Positions 55,378-64,000 of a DNA stretch of 64,000 nucleotides are shown here, in pieces; positions within the stretch are counted from its first letter, which is position 1; each line of letters begins with the position of its first letter. The stretch covers positions 114,060,776 to 114,124,775 of the forward strand of contig CM059188.1 in the NCBI GenBank assembly GCA_030323885.1. Direction: 5' to 3'. The position numbers and the translations under genes were made by a program. This DNA comes from Branchipolynoe longqiensis. Taxonomy: Eukaryota > Annelida > Polychaeta > Phyllodocida > Polynoidae. The notes under the pieces were generated by a model that was not told the origin of the DNA, did no database searches, and saw only the letters and a list, made by a program, of their open reading frames with translations.

Positions 55378-56600
55378 GTATGCTTACAATTATAGCTGTG
55401 TCACGACAACTGTAACTGTGTCACGACAACTATATTTGTGCCATTACAACTCTTACTGTGTCATGGCAAATATAACTGTGTCATCACAATTATAAATGTG
55501 TCATGATAACTATGACTGTGTCATCACAATTATAACTGTCTCATGATAATTATAACTGTGTCATGGTACCCATAGCTGTGTAATGACAATTATAACTGTG
55601 TCATGATAACTACAACTGTGTCATGACAATTATAACTGTGTCATGATAACTACAACTGTGTCATGACAACTATAACTGTGTCATGATAACTATAAATGTG
55701 TCATGATAACTATAAATGTGTCATGATAACTATCACTGTGTCATGATAACTATAAATGTGTCATGATAACTATAACTGTGTCATGATAACTATGACTGTG
55801 TCATGATAACTATAACTGTGTCATGATAACTATAACTGTGTCATGATAACTATAACTGTGTCATGACAACTATAAAGGTGTCATGATAAATATAACTGTG
55901 TCATGATAACTATAACTGTGTCATGATAACTGTGTGATGACAACTGTAACTGTGTCATGATAACTATAACTGAGTAATGATAACTATAAGTGGGTCATGA
56001 TAACTATAACTGTGTCATGATAACTATAACTGTGTCATGATAACTATAACTGGGTCATGATAACTATAAATGTGTCATGATAACTATCACTGTGTCATGA
56101 TAACTATAAATGTGTCATGATAACTATAACTGTGTCATGATAACTATGACTGTGTCATGATAACTATAACTGTGTCATGATAACTATAACTGTGTCATGA
56201 TAACTATAACTGTGTCATGACAACTATAAATGTGTCATGATAAATATAACTGTGTCATGATAACTATAACTGTGTCATGATAACTATAACTGTGTCATGA
56301 CAACTGTAACTGTGTCATGATAACTATAACTGAGTCATGATAACTATAAGTGGGTCATGATAACTATAACTGTGTCATGATAACTATAACTGTGTCATGA
56401 TAACTATAACTGGGTCATGATAACTATAACTAGGTCATGATAACTATAACTGTGTCATGATACATAAAACTGTGTCATGACAACTATAAGTATATAACTG
56501 TGTCATGATAATTATAACTGTGTCATGATAACTATAATTATAACCGTGTAATCACACATATAACTTTGTCATCACGACTCTAACTGTGTCATCACAACTA
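55378..56600. repeat. 20-bp satellite with ~353-bp higher-order period
   Basis: About 60 units of GTGTCATGATAACTATAACT. Variant units recur in the same order: TATCAC at 55731 and 56084, the CAACTATAAA unit near 55865 and 56222, and ATGATAAATATAAC after each. That gives a repeat of the repeat at about 353 bp. Confidence 0.95.
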
Positions 56601-56815
56601 GAACTGTATCATCGCAACAATGGCTGTAACTAGAGTTATAGCTGTCACCACAACTATAGCTGTAACTACAACTACCGCTGTCACTACACCATAGTTGTTG
56701 CTGTCACCACAACTATTGCTGGCACCACAACTTCAGCTGTCACCACCATTTGCTGTTACTACAGCTATAGCTGTTGCTACAGCTATAGCTGTCACTACAA
56801 CTCTGACTGCTGATA
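56601..56815. repeat. degenerate CACAACTATAGCTGT repeats
   Basis: Trailing edge of the satellite: CTATAGCTGT(A/C)ACTACAAC-type words without a fixed period. Confidence 0.6.
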
Positions 56816-56864
56816 TGTATTAATGATTGTTCCCTATAAAGCTGACAACCCAGTACTCCTAGTT

Positions 56865-57436
56865 AATGTATTCATACTGACCACCCACTCTCAGTTACCA
56901 TATTCATACTGACCACCCACTAATCTCAGTTACCATATTCATACTGACCACCCACTAATCTCAGTTACCATATTCATACTGACCACCCACTAACCTCAGT
57001 TACCATATTCATACGGACCACCCACTAATCTCAGTTACCATATTCATACTGACCACCCACTACTCCCAGTTACCATATTCATACTGACCACCCACTACTC
57101 CCAGTTACCATATTCATACTGACCACACACTACTTCCAGTTACCATATTCATACTGACCACCCACTACTCCCAGTTACCATATTCATACTGACCACCCAC
57201 TAGTCTCAGTTACCATATTCATACTGACCACCCACTGATCTCAGTTACCATATTCATACTGACCACCCACTAATCTCAGTTACCATATTCATACTGACCA
57301 CCCACTACTCCCAGTTACCATATTCATACTGACCACCCACTACTCCCAGTTACCATATTCATACTGACCACCCACTACTCCCAGTTACCATATTCATATT
57401 GACCACCCACTAATCTCAGTTACCATATTCCTATTG
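56865..57436. repeat. 35-bp satellite running up to exon 3
   Basis: About 16 units of AGTTACCATATTCATACTGA + CCACCCACTACTCCC. It ends 87 bp before the exon 3 acceptor. Confidence 0.95.
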
Positions 57437-57523
57437 ACCCCCCCCCCAATATTTCCGGTTACTCTATCCAGCCGCCCTGTCCTAACGCGTGTCCTCGCTG
57501 TCTGTTTGTCTGTCTGTCTGCAG

Positions 57524-59433
57524 GAGACCTTCCCCTGAAGGATGTAGACCGGCCGCTGGTGCTGGCGCTTTCCTCCCACACCCAGTCGCGATTTGTTGTG
57601 CGCATCGCAGGGCCGGACGCCGAGCAGCAGGACGCCATGCACGTCACGGGGCCGCAGCAGCCGGACGCGGCCGACGCGTCCCCGGGGCAGGGACGCCGGA
57701 ACAAGCACCCCAAGAGGCGGCCCAAGCACAGCATGGACGTAGCCGGCGGTGGGCGGGGGGAGCCGGGGTCCGCCCGGGTCGGGAAGCACGGAGGCAGGTG
57801 TTACGAGAGCGACAGCGGGATCGAGTACGTGGGGAACGCAGGGTCAGTAAGTGCCTCGAGGCGGGACCGGAAGCGGCGAGACAAGGTGAAGGACAAAGAC
57901 ACGGAGACCGGAAGTGGGTCAAAACGCGGGAACAGCCTGGAGCGGCTGTTTAGCCAGCTTTCGTTGCGCAAGGGCAGTGTTCGGTTAACCCGGTCCATGA
58001 CGAGCCTGGTGCAGAAGAGGTTCAGCCGAAGAAGCCCGGCCTGCGGGCCACCGGACGCCTGCGCCGGAGCCGGGGGCGAGGCCTGCCCTGAGGAGCTGTC
58101 AACGGAGCGGTCTGCCCCTGGGGTCCTCAAGGTGTTCGGCGGCTCCATCAGCCCCGGGGCTGAGTACAAGAGTGTCCTCGCCACACAGTCCTCGACTGGC
58201 CGCGAGCTGGTGAAAGAGGTGCTGGAGAGGTACAACATCTCACGCCGTCACGCCAGGCACTACCTGCTGTGTGACGTCATAGGGAGACTGCATGAGATGC
58301 AGCCCAGCAGCTATCACAGCGGTGAGGCCGTGAATGGTGGCAACAACCGGAAGCGCTCAGAAGAAGTGACATGGGTCGAAGAGTGCGTGCGCATAGTCGG
58401 CGACAACGAGCGTCCTTTGACGATTCAGACTTTCTGGAAGCCTTCGGAAAGGTATTCGAGACGCTTCGAGATCCGGAAGCGTGCTGAGATGGCAGTCAGC
58501 ATCGACACGATCACTTCCGGTATAAACGCTAATGCACGCCGGATGTTAATGAGTAAGACCAACCGTCGAGCTGTCCCTGACATGGACTATTGGTCACGAC
58601 GAGCTCAACCGGATCCGGACCAGTCACGCGGTTCAGCAGAGTGTGATGACGCGGTGGTGGATGGGGACGGTGTGGTGACCCCACCGCCCCCCACCGCCAC
58701 CACCGCCGGGAAGACGCTGATGATGCGGGCCCCGGACTCACACCCATACTTGATCACCCTGAGAGGCCACAGCCGGGCCACGGACAGCGTGGTGTACGTG
58801 CTACACGAGCAGGCCACAATGGTGGGCTCTAGTAGTAGTAGTGGTCACGTGGCCGGGCAGGAGGACAACATCCGCTTAGTGGCGCCCGATCTGCTCCCCG
58901 AACACTGCCGTCTGAGACGGTCTGTGGACGCGCTAGGGGGCGACGTGATGGTGGCGGTGACGGTGGCCGAGGCGCTCCCCGGGGCGGCCGTCACGGTGAA
59001 TGGCGCTGCCGTGCACCGATCTGTGACGCTGCGCGCCGATGATGTGCTGTGTGTGGGCCGGTACTACGCCTTTCTCTACAAGCCCCCGGCCGGCGCCGGC
59101 GCTGACGCCGCCGACCAGGATCAGGGCGCGCCCCGGGACCTTTCACACGTTCAGCGGTGCCTGCAGTCGCCCTCAGCCGCGTGGCCTGCACCGGAGCCGG
59201 GGCCCGGGTTTGGGCTGGGGCCGGGCGGAGTCGGGTTGGTGTACGCCCGTGAGAAGGAGGACGAGCTGCTCGGCACGCTGGTCGGGCTTGCGGAGCGCTT
59301 TCCCCCGGCGCCATGCCTCGCCACGGCCCGTCTGACGGCAGGGTGTGTGCAGCACTGTCTCATCACGTTCGGCACTGCGGTCACCAGACATATGCTCGCC
59401 AACCTCGCCAACCTCGTACAAGCCACTGTGTGG
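57524..59433 (+). CDS. RADIL: RADIL/afadin-family gene, exon 3 (rest of RA1, RA2, FHA-like, start of DIL)
   Basis: Acceptor TGTCTGTCTGCAG|GAG, donor GTGTGG|GTGAGT; phase 1 in, phase 0 out, 1910 nt, no stops. Residues 368-1004. It completes RA1 (DLPLKDVDRPLVLALSS, RFVVRIAG to about 397), then a basic Ser/Arg linker (SLERLFSQLSLRKGSVRLTR). RA2 at about 567-690 begins GVLKVFGGSISPGAEYKSVL and includes ELVKEVLERYNI and ECVRIVGDNERPLTIQ, with a RADIL/RASIP1-like SERYSRRFEIRKRAEM. The FHA-like domain at about 774-889 begins HPYLITLRGH, with LLPEHCRLRR and VTVNGAAV. Helices of the DIL domain start at about 947 (DELLGTLVGLAERF). FHA in this family usually does not bind phosphothreonine; whether this one does is unknown. 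GC-rich codons contrast with the AT-rich introns. Confidence 0.9.
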
Positions 59434-59518
59434 GTGAGTGGAGTGGCATAGCTATAGATGGGGTGATGAGGCGCATAGTGAGGTGAGGTGGGGACAAGTA
59501 ATGTGAGGTGGCATAAGT

Positions 59519-59580
59519 GATTGGTTGGTTGGTTGTTGGAATTTTACGTCCTAGCAACATCTATGGACATATCAGGATGG
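59519..59580 (-). repeat. SINE-A tail fragment (intron 3)
   Basis: GGTTGGTTGTTGGAATTTTAC to GGACATATCAGGATGG. Confidence 0.8.
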
Positions 59581-59790
59581 TGTGTGGGTGGGTGTCAGCG
59601 GGGGGGGGGGGATTGGGGGATGGGGGGAAGCGCAGCAGCTGGTAGTAACTGAGAGTGGGTGTGGGTGGGTGTGTGTGAGGGTGTTTGAGGGTGCGTGGGT
59701 ATGTGAGGGGGTGTTAGGGTTGTGTGTGGGGGGGTGAGAGGGTTGTGTGAGGGTTTTGATTGATTGATTGATTGGTGGTTAGTTATCAAG
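59581..59790. repeat. GTGTGGGTG-rich tract with LINE-tail-like end
   Basis: G/T-rich, ending in (TTGA)n GGTGGTTAG, which matches the reversed last ~30 bp of the LINE tail. Confidence 0.6.
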
Positions 59791-59802
59791 TATGTGTATC
59801 GG

Positions 59803-60137
59803 AAGCAGTGGCCAAATCGACAACAGCACAGGATTCTCATACAGAAGTTCGGGAGTTTTAATCCAGGTCGAGTCAAACCAATGACTTATATAATTGATAC
59901 GTGTTGCTTCCTAGCCTGACACTTGGTACTGATAGGGTAGGGCAAGGACTGGTTAGCTCGGTGTCAGGATAATGTGACTGAGTTTGATAATGGGTCATGG
60001 TGCTGGCAGCCTGATTTTCCAGTGGGACAGCACTATAAAGTCACCATGAGTGTGCACTGTCACAAGTCGGTACCCATCCTGATATGACCTTAGATAAGTT
60101 AGATATTGACAGGATGTAAAATTCCAACAACTAACTA
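59803..60137 (+). repeat. SINE-A2 copy (intron 3)
   Basis: Diverged head GGAAGCAGTGGCCAAATCG, full body, tail GTAAAATTCCAACAACTAAC. It has a small duplication TTAGATAAGTTAGATATTG. Confidence 0.85.
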
Positions 60138-60351
60138 AACCTCGAAAATATGGAGTCACACACAACATGTAGCGCTGCTTCATCGCATGCTCACAATGTT
60201 GTACTGTATCGTGTAATTGTTATGTCAGTCACATCTAGTCGAGGTGTGACATTTCGGTTTCTATAGTCTAGTTTTCAATACTTGAAAATGTCCCATTGTA
60301 TCTAATGTTGTCTAACGCTTGGTAACCTTGACCTTTTCTTTACTTGTGCAG

Positions 60352-60389
60352 GACGTTGCCAAGATGTTAGCGGATAAACAAGAAATTGC
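60352..60389 (+). CDS. RADIL: RADIL/afadin-family gene, exon 4 (38-nt micro-exon in DIL)
   Basis: Acceptor TTTACTTGTGCAG|GAC, donor ATTGC|GTAAGT. It encodes DVAKMLADKQEI plus two bases of an Ala codon (residues 1005-1017), phase 0 in and phase 2 out. The phases fit exon 3 and the 61252 start of exon 5 exactly. The helix continues the DIL domain. Skipping it would shift the frame. Confidence 0.8.
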
Positions 60390-60537
60390 GTAAGTATAAG
60401 TCAGCCAGCACACATGCGTGAGTGTTCTTCACAAGAGCGTATACTGCCTAGAAAGGGCCGGTAGTGGCCATGTTTTCTTTTTACTTGCAATTCACACCAG
60501 GCAATACGTGTTTGTATCCGCAGATGAGACTTGGCAT

Positions 60538-60668
60538 GTGTATACAACCGGAAGTGTATACAACCGGAAGTGTATACAACCGGAAGTGTATACAACCGGA
60601 AGTGTATACAACCGGAAGTGTATTCAACCGGAAGTGTATACAACCGGAAGTGTATACAACCGGAAGTG
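60538..60668. repeat. 16-bp minisatellite (intron 4)
   Basis: Eight units of GTATACAACCGGAAGT (one with ATTC). The core CCGGAAGT is an ETS-type word. Confidence 0.95.
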
Positions 60669-60711
60669 GGTTAATTTGCATCTCAGCTCTATCCTTCACT
60701 ATATTCCCATC

Positions 60712-60790
60712 GCTTTAAAGTTGCATGGTCCAATGAAAGCATCACATTTTTTAAAGCGAAACTCTTATCTAGATTTGAACATACATTGTG
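60712..60790 (+). mobile_element. MITE-T left-end fragment
   Basis: TTTAAAGTTGCATGGTCCAATG to CTTATCTAGATTTGAAC; then the 88-bp array begins. Confidence 0.8.
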
Positions 60791-60796
60791 TATACC

Positions 60797-61251
60797 TCAT
60801 TACTGTACAGCGCCATAGAGGGCCAGGCCCACATCGATGGTTACTAACTGCCTCCTCCTCACTGCACTAACACATTGCGTATACCCATTACTGTACAGCG
60901 TCATAGAGGGCCCAGCCCACATCGATGGTTACTAACTGCCTCCTCCTCACCGCACTAACACATTGCGTATACCGGTTACTGTAGAGTGCTAGAGAGGGCC
61001 CAGCCCACATCGATGGTTACTAGCTGCCTCCTCCTCACCACACTAACACATTGCATATACCCATTACTGTACAGCACCATAGAGGGCCCGGCCCACATCG
61101 ATGGTTACTAACTGCCTCCTCCTCACCGCACTAACACATTCCATATACCCATTACTGTAGAGTGCTAGAGAGGGCCCATCCCACATCGATAGTTACTAGC
61201 TGCCTCCTTCTGATCATACTAACACATTCCATATACCCCGTTACTGAACAG
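60797..61251 (+). repeat. 88-bp array of exon-5 acceptor copies ('poison acceptors')
   Basis: Acceptor-aligned AGs fall at 60810, 60898, 60986, 61074 and 61162, exactly 88 bp apart, and the real one at 61251. Each unit has CTAACACATT(G/C)C, TATACCCATTACTGTACAG, then exon-like GAGGGCCCAGCCCACATCGA. In the frame set by exon 4 the copies read (A)-x-x-EGPAHID-(G/S)-Y-stop, because GGTTACTAAC or GTTACTAGC follows. Units 1, 2 and 4 keep CAG; units 3 and 5 have GAG. Splicing to any of them would end the protein at once. Confidence 0.85.
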
Positions 61252-61498
61252 CACTACAGAGGGCCCAACCCACATCGACGCTCTCCTCTCAGACCTGCGA
61301 CCCATCATCCTGTGGCTCGCCAACTCCATAGAGATGCGCAACTTCTTCCGGGTCAGGGTGCGGGAAGCTCTTCGCATGTGCGCAGATGAAGCTGTGGATG
61401 ATGTGGAAGAGGATGATGTCCCGGAGGACCTGATAGTTGTGGTCCTGGAGGATGTCGTGAAGTACACCTTCCAGCAGGTGGTGTATTATCTCAGCAAG
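61252..61498 (+). CDS. RADIL: RADIL/afadin-family gene, exon 5 (DIL domain)
   Basis: The start was chosen at GTTACTGAACAG|CAC because only this acceptor completes the Ala codon left by exon 4 (GC+C) and stays open: TTEGPTHIDALLSDLRPI then ILWLANSIEMRNFFRVRV. The nearer CTCTCAG|ACC at 61292 is out of phase with exon 4. Donor CAGCAAG|GTAAGG, phase 0. Residues 1018-1099. LWLANSxEMxNF is the classic DIL core signature. The acidic stretch ADEAVDDVEEDDVPEDL is followed by the hydrophobic helix VVKYTFQQVVYYLSK. The start of this exon is the source, or the last survivor, of the 88-bp array. Confidence 0.85.
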
Positions 61499-61559
61499 GT
61501 AAGGGACTCGCCGTTCAACGTGGGGAAACAGGAGCGAAGAGGGAACAGTGGGGCGAGGT

Positions 61560-61800
61560 GGGGAAAAGAAAAGTAAAGTGAGGTGGCATAAGCGAGGTGA
61601 TGAGGTGCAAAATGGGGTGATGAGGGGAAAGGTCAGGTGAGGTGGGGGAAGTGAGGTGTTGTTGGGCATAGTGAGGTGTTGTTGGGCAAAGTGAGGTGTG
61701 GTGTGGAAAAGTGAGGTGATGTGGGGCACAATGAAATAAGGTGGGGAAAGTGAGGTGTGGTGGCGCAGAGTGAGGTGTGGTGGGGAAAGGTCAAGTGAAG
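61560..61800. repeat. GTGAGGTG-rich repeat (intron 5), part 1
   Basis: Imperfect AAGTGAGGTG(T/A)GGTGGGG units of ~20-25 bp; interrupted by the SINE and continued at 62126. Confidence 0.85.
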
Positions 61801-61804
61801 TGGC

Positions 61805-62125
61805 ATAAGCGATTGGATGGTTGGTTGTTGGAATTTTACCACCTGGCAATATTTAAGGTCATATCAGGATGGGTACCGACTTGTGACAGTGCGCACTCAT
61901 GGCAACTGTATAGTGATGCCCCACTGGGAAATCAGACCGCCAGCACCATGATCCGATATCCCACTTAGTCACATTATCCTGAAACTGAGCTAACCAGTCC
62001 TTGTCCTATCCTAATAATGCTGAGTGTCTGGCTAGGACGTGACAAGTATCAATTTTGTACGTCATTGGTTTGACTCGCCCGGGTATCGAACTCCCGATCT
62101 CACGCACGAGAGGCCTGCACTCTAA
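61805..62125 (-). repeat. SINE-A2 copy splitting the GTGAGGTG repeat
   Basis: GATTGGATGGTTGGTTGTTGG to ACGAGAGGCCTGCACTCTAAA; the last head bases are missing. Confidence 0.9.
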
Positions 62126-62400
62126 ATGAGGTGATGAGGTGTGAAATGAGGTGATGAGGTGATAGCGGGCTAAGTGAGGTGAGGTGGAGCACAATGAAAT
62201 GAGGTGGGAAAAGTGAGATGTGGTGGGGCAAAGTGAGGTGTGGTGGGGGAAATTGAGGTGAGGTGGGGCAAAGTGAGGTGAGGCAGTCAGATAAGGTGGG
62301 GGAAGTGAGGTGGAGGGCAATGATATGAAGTGGGGCGAAATGAGGTGAAGTTAGGTCAAATGGGGTGATGTTGGGCAAAGTGAGGTCAAATGGGACACAA
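62126..62400. repeat. GTGAGGTG-rich repeat, part 2
   Basis: Same ~20-25-bp words (GGGGCAAAGTGAGGTGTGG) as 61560-61800. Confidence 0.85.
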
Positions 62401-62404
62401 TGTC

Positions 62405-63480
62405 AGTGTTTAAAAGAAAATCACTTTTTGATTTAGATCTTATACAAATTGAGCAATATGTTAATATCACTCATGTGACATGTAAATCCAAGATACATGC
62501 AGAACATCATTTTATTGTACACAACAAATTCAACCAAGATTTAATTGATTACAGTTAAGCAAACAATGTTATCTCTTACAAGAAAAAAGTAGAAAAAAAG
62601 TTTGGCTAAATGCATGGTGTCAAATGGCAAATGGCAAAATCCAAATGGCAACATGAGTGGGATGAAAACATCAATAAACTTAAAGAAATTGAACCATCTG
62701 TGGGAAAGCCACCACAGACTCATGCGGGAGGTCGGCGGGACCAAGTGGTCCTTAGTCGCTGCCATGTTGGCCACTCATGGCTTACACATGCTTTTCTGCT
62801 CAAGGGGGAACCTCCCCCTGAATGTATTGGGTGTCAGTCCCCACTGACACTCAAACACATTTTACTAAGTTGCGTTGATTTTTTGGCCCTGCGCCAACGG
62901 TTCTACACTGCAGGCAGTATGCATGACCTTTTTACTAAGGTAAAACAGGAAAACATTTTAGCCTTTTTGAGGGCAGCTGGACTGTACCACCTTATATAGT
63001 TTACTAAATGGATTCTATTAATTATTAATGAAACTTTTCTTTTTCTATGGGAATTTGTTTCCCTTGACCACAGATATATGATTGTGAGCTTTCTAATTTA
63101 ATTAGTGTCTATTGGCACATAATTGATTGTCTGCTTTTACATGTAAAAGCGATGGTTTGAACAAAAAACAAACATTTCTCGCCGTGAATATGGCCTATGC
63201 TGCCGACACGGCGTAAAGCAACCACCAATCAATCAATCAATCAATCAATCATGGTGTCAATGTGTACATTTTCAGATTTTCACTCTAGCACACAATCATA
63301 TAAGTTTAATTTTGATATCTTTTGTGGGATAGATTCAATACATGTCGAACTGCTAACATACATAATAAACAGAGGCTAAAATAATTATTTGACTTGCTAT
63401 CAATAAAAGAAATACTTGCTTATCAGCATTGTAACATGGAGACCAAATATGTGGTGCCCAATTTTGTAGAATAGCCCCGT
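62405..63480. mobile_element. MITE-F copy carrying a LINE insertion (intron 5)
   Basis: Reversed relative of 8530-9144: TATTGCTCAA(T/C)TTGTATAA, ACTGTAA(T/A)CAATTAAATCTTG and AATAATTATTTGACTTGC are all shared, as is ATTTGGTCTCCATGTTAC near the right end. The outer terminal repeats are mostly lost. Confidence 0.8.
62624..63249 (+). mobile_element. LINE 3' fragment, young, with target-site duplication
   Basis: Very close to the 4650-5258 LINE segment. It retains the CCHC-like ECIGCQSPLTLKHILLSCVDF that the first copy has lost by frameshift. It is 5'-truncated after RNase H, with 3' tail (ATCA)n. The 11-bp duplication CATGGTGTCAA occurs at 62613-62623 and 63250-63260. Confidence 0.9.
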
Positions 63481-63524
63481 GACCCGTCTTCCCGCCTTGA
63501 ATCCCTCCAATTGGATCCCTCCAG

Positions 63525-63759
63525 GCGCTGTACCCCTTACTTCCGGCCGTGCTGGAGGGGAACCCTTTCGGCGGCGCCCAGGCGGGGGACTCCCCGGCCC
63601 CTGGAGCTGCTCCCACCGTGGAGGACGTGGTGGCCGTGCTGCAGGCGGCGCTGGAGGTTCTCACAGACCTGGGTGTTCACCACGAGGTGCTGCTGCAACT
63701 CTTCTGCTACCTCTTCTTCTTCACTGGCACCAACCTCTTCAACTTGCTCATGGCTAGAG
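63525..63759 (+). CDS. RADIL: RADIL/afadin-family gene, exon 6 (DIL domain, gene continues)
   Basis: Acceptor GATCCCTCCAG|GCG, donor GCTAGAG|GTGAGC; phase 0 in, phase 1 out. Residues 1100-1177: ALYPLLPAVLEGNPF, a Gly/Pro loop, TVEDVVAVLQAALEVLTDLG, then HHEVLLQLFCYLFFFTGTN and LFNLLMAR. QLFxYLFFFxxxxLFNxLM is the diagnostic DIL motif of RADIL, RASIP1, afadin and myosin V. The remainder of DIL and any C-terminal PDZ domain must lie beyond the window. Confidence 0.9.
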
Positions 63760-63781
63760 GTGAGCTGCATTCTCACTGCCC

Positions 63782-63838
63782 GTCCTGGTATGACCGTACA
63801 TGTTGCCAGGACGTAAAACCCCAACAACCAACCAACCA
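63782..63838 (+). repeat. SINE-A tail fragment right after exon 6
   Basis: CGTCCTGGTATGACCGTACAT to GTAAAACCCCAACAACCAACC, starting 23 nt past the exon 6 donor. Confidence 0.85.
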
Positions 63839-63855
63839 GCATTCTCACTCGTTTC

Positions 63856-64000
63856 TTAAAGCTGCATAGTCTGATGTAATATCAAATTTTCAAAACCAAA
63901 CCAATTATCTAGATTTGATTTGACATTTCTAACTTAGATACTAATGCACTTATTAAGCATTTATTTCTGCGTAGAAGGCAATACTGAGTCAATTTAACAG
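63856..64000 (+). mobile_element. MITE-T copy cut by the window edge
   Basis: TTAAAGCTGCATAGTCTGAT and the standard left half to AATACTGAGTCAATTTAA. Confidence 0.9.

Noticed and set aside
61293..61498. Exon 5 starting at CTCTCAG|ACC (61293)
   Set aside because: That acceptor is out of phase with exon 4; the 61252 acceptor restores the split Ala codon and an open frame, and matches the acceptor position in the 88-bp array.

Overview
The window is animal (metazoan) nuclear DNA. It has one spliced gene with GT-AG introns and split codons. The rest is AT-rich intergenic and intronic sequence packed with SINEs, non-LTR retrotransposon fragments, small inverted-repeat elements and satellites. There are no operons, CRISPR arrays, rRNA genes or prokaryotic features. 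The gene's domains and the I-type LINE fit a marine bilaterian invertebrate. I lean towards a mollusc or other lophotrochozoan, from general impression only and without a database match.

The only confident protein-coding gene is on the + strand, from 26891 past the right edge. Six exons (26891-27784, 29952-30159, 57524-59433, 60352-60389, 61252-61498, 63525-63759) join in phase into about 1178 residues: basic N-terminal region, RA-like domain 1, basic linker, RA domain 2, FHA-like domain and most of a DIL (dilute) domain. This is the afadin/RADIL/RASIP1 family of Rap/Ras effectors. The second RA and DIL sequences look RADIL-like, while the order RA-RA-FHA-DIL is afadin-like. The rest of DIL and any PDZ domain lie beyond 64000. 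Intron 2 is about 27.4 kb and splits the first RA domain.

Layout: 1-26.5 kb is intergenic, made of repeats. It holds a 5'-truncated I-type LINE with an intact RNase H (3.26-5.26 kb) lying between inverted arms, minisatellites at 6.6-7.5, 9.4-10.3 and 18.6-19.5 kb, and many SINE and MITE insertions, several nested. 26.5-30.2 kb has exons 1-2 and a 1-kb pyrimidine-rich array in intron 1. 30.2-57.5 kb is intron 2, with 'echo' inverted-repeat elements, a foldback element, a duplicated 450-bp block, 54-bp and ~120-bp satellites, a 3-kb G/T-only tract, a 320-bp array of tRNA-like units, a 20-bp satellite with a ~353-bp higher-order period, and a 35-bp satellite that runs up to exon 3. 57.5-64 kb has exons 3-6.

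The most unusual observation is an 88-bp tandem array (60.8-61.25 kb) just upstream of exon 5. Each of five units repeats the exon-5 splice acceptor and the first ~28 nt of exon 5 in the correct frame, then meets an in-frame stop inside a TACTAAC/TACTAGC box. They are a row of potential poison acceptors. Second is a group of inverted-repeat elements (30278-30857, 35165-35815, 41989-42562) that share ends and a central palindrome, while each body is filled with iterations of that element's own terminal-repeat motif.
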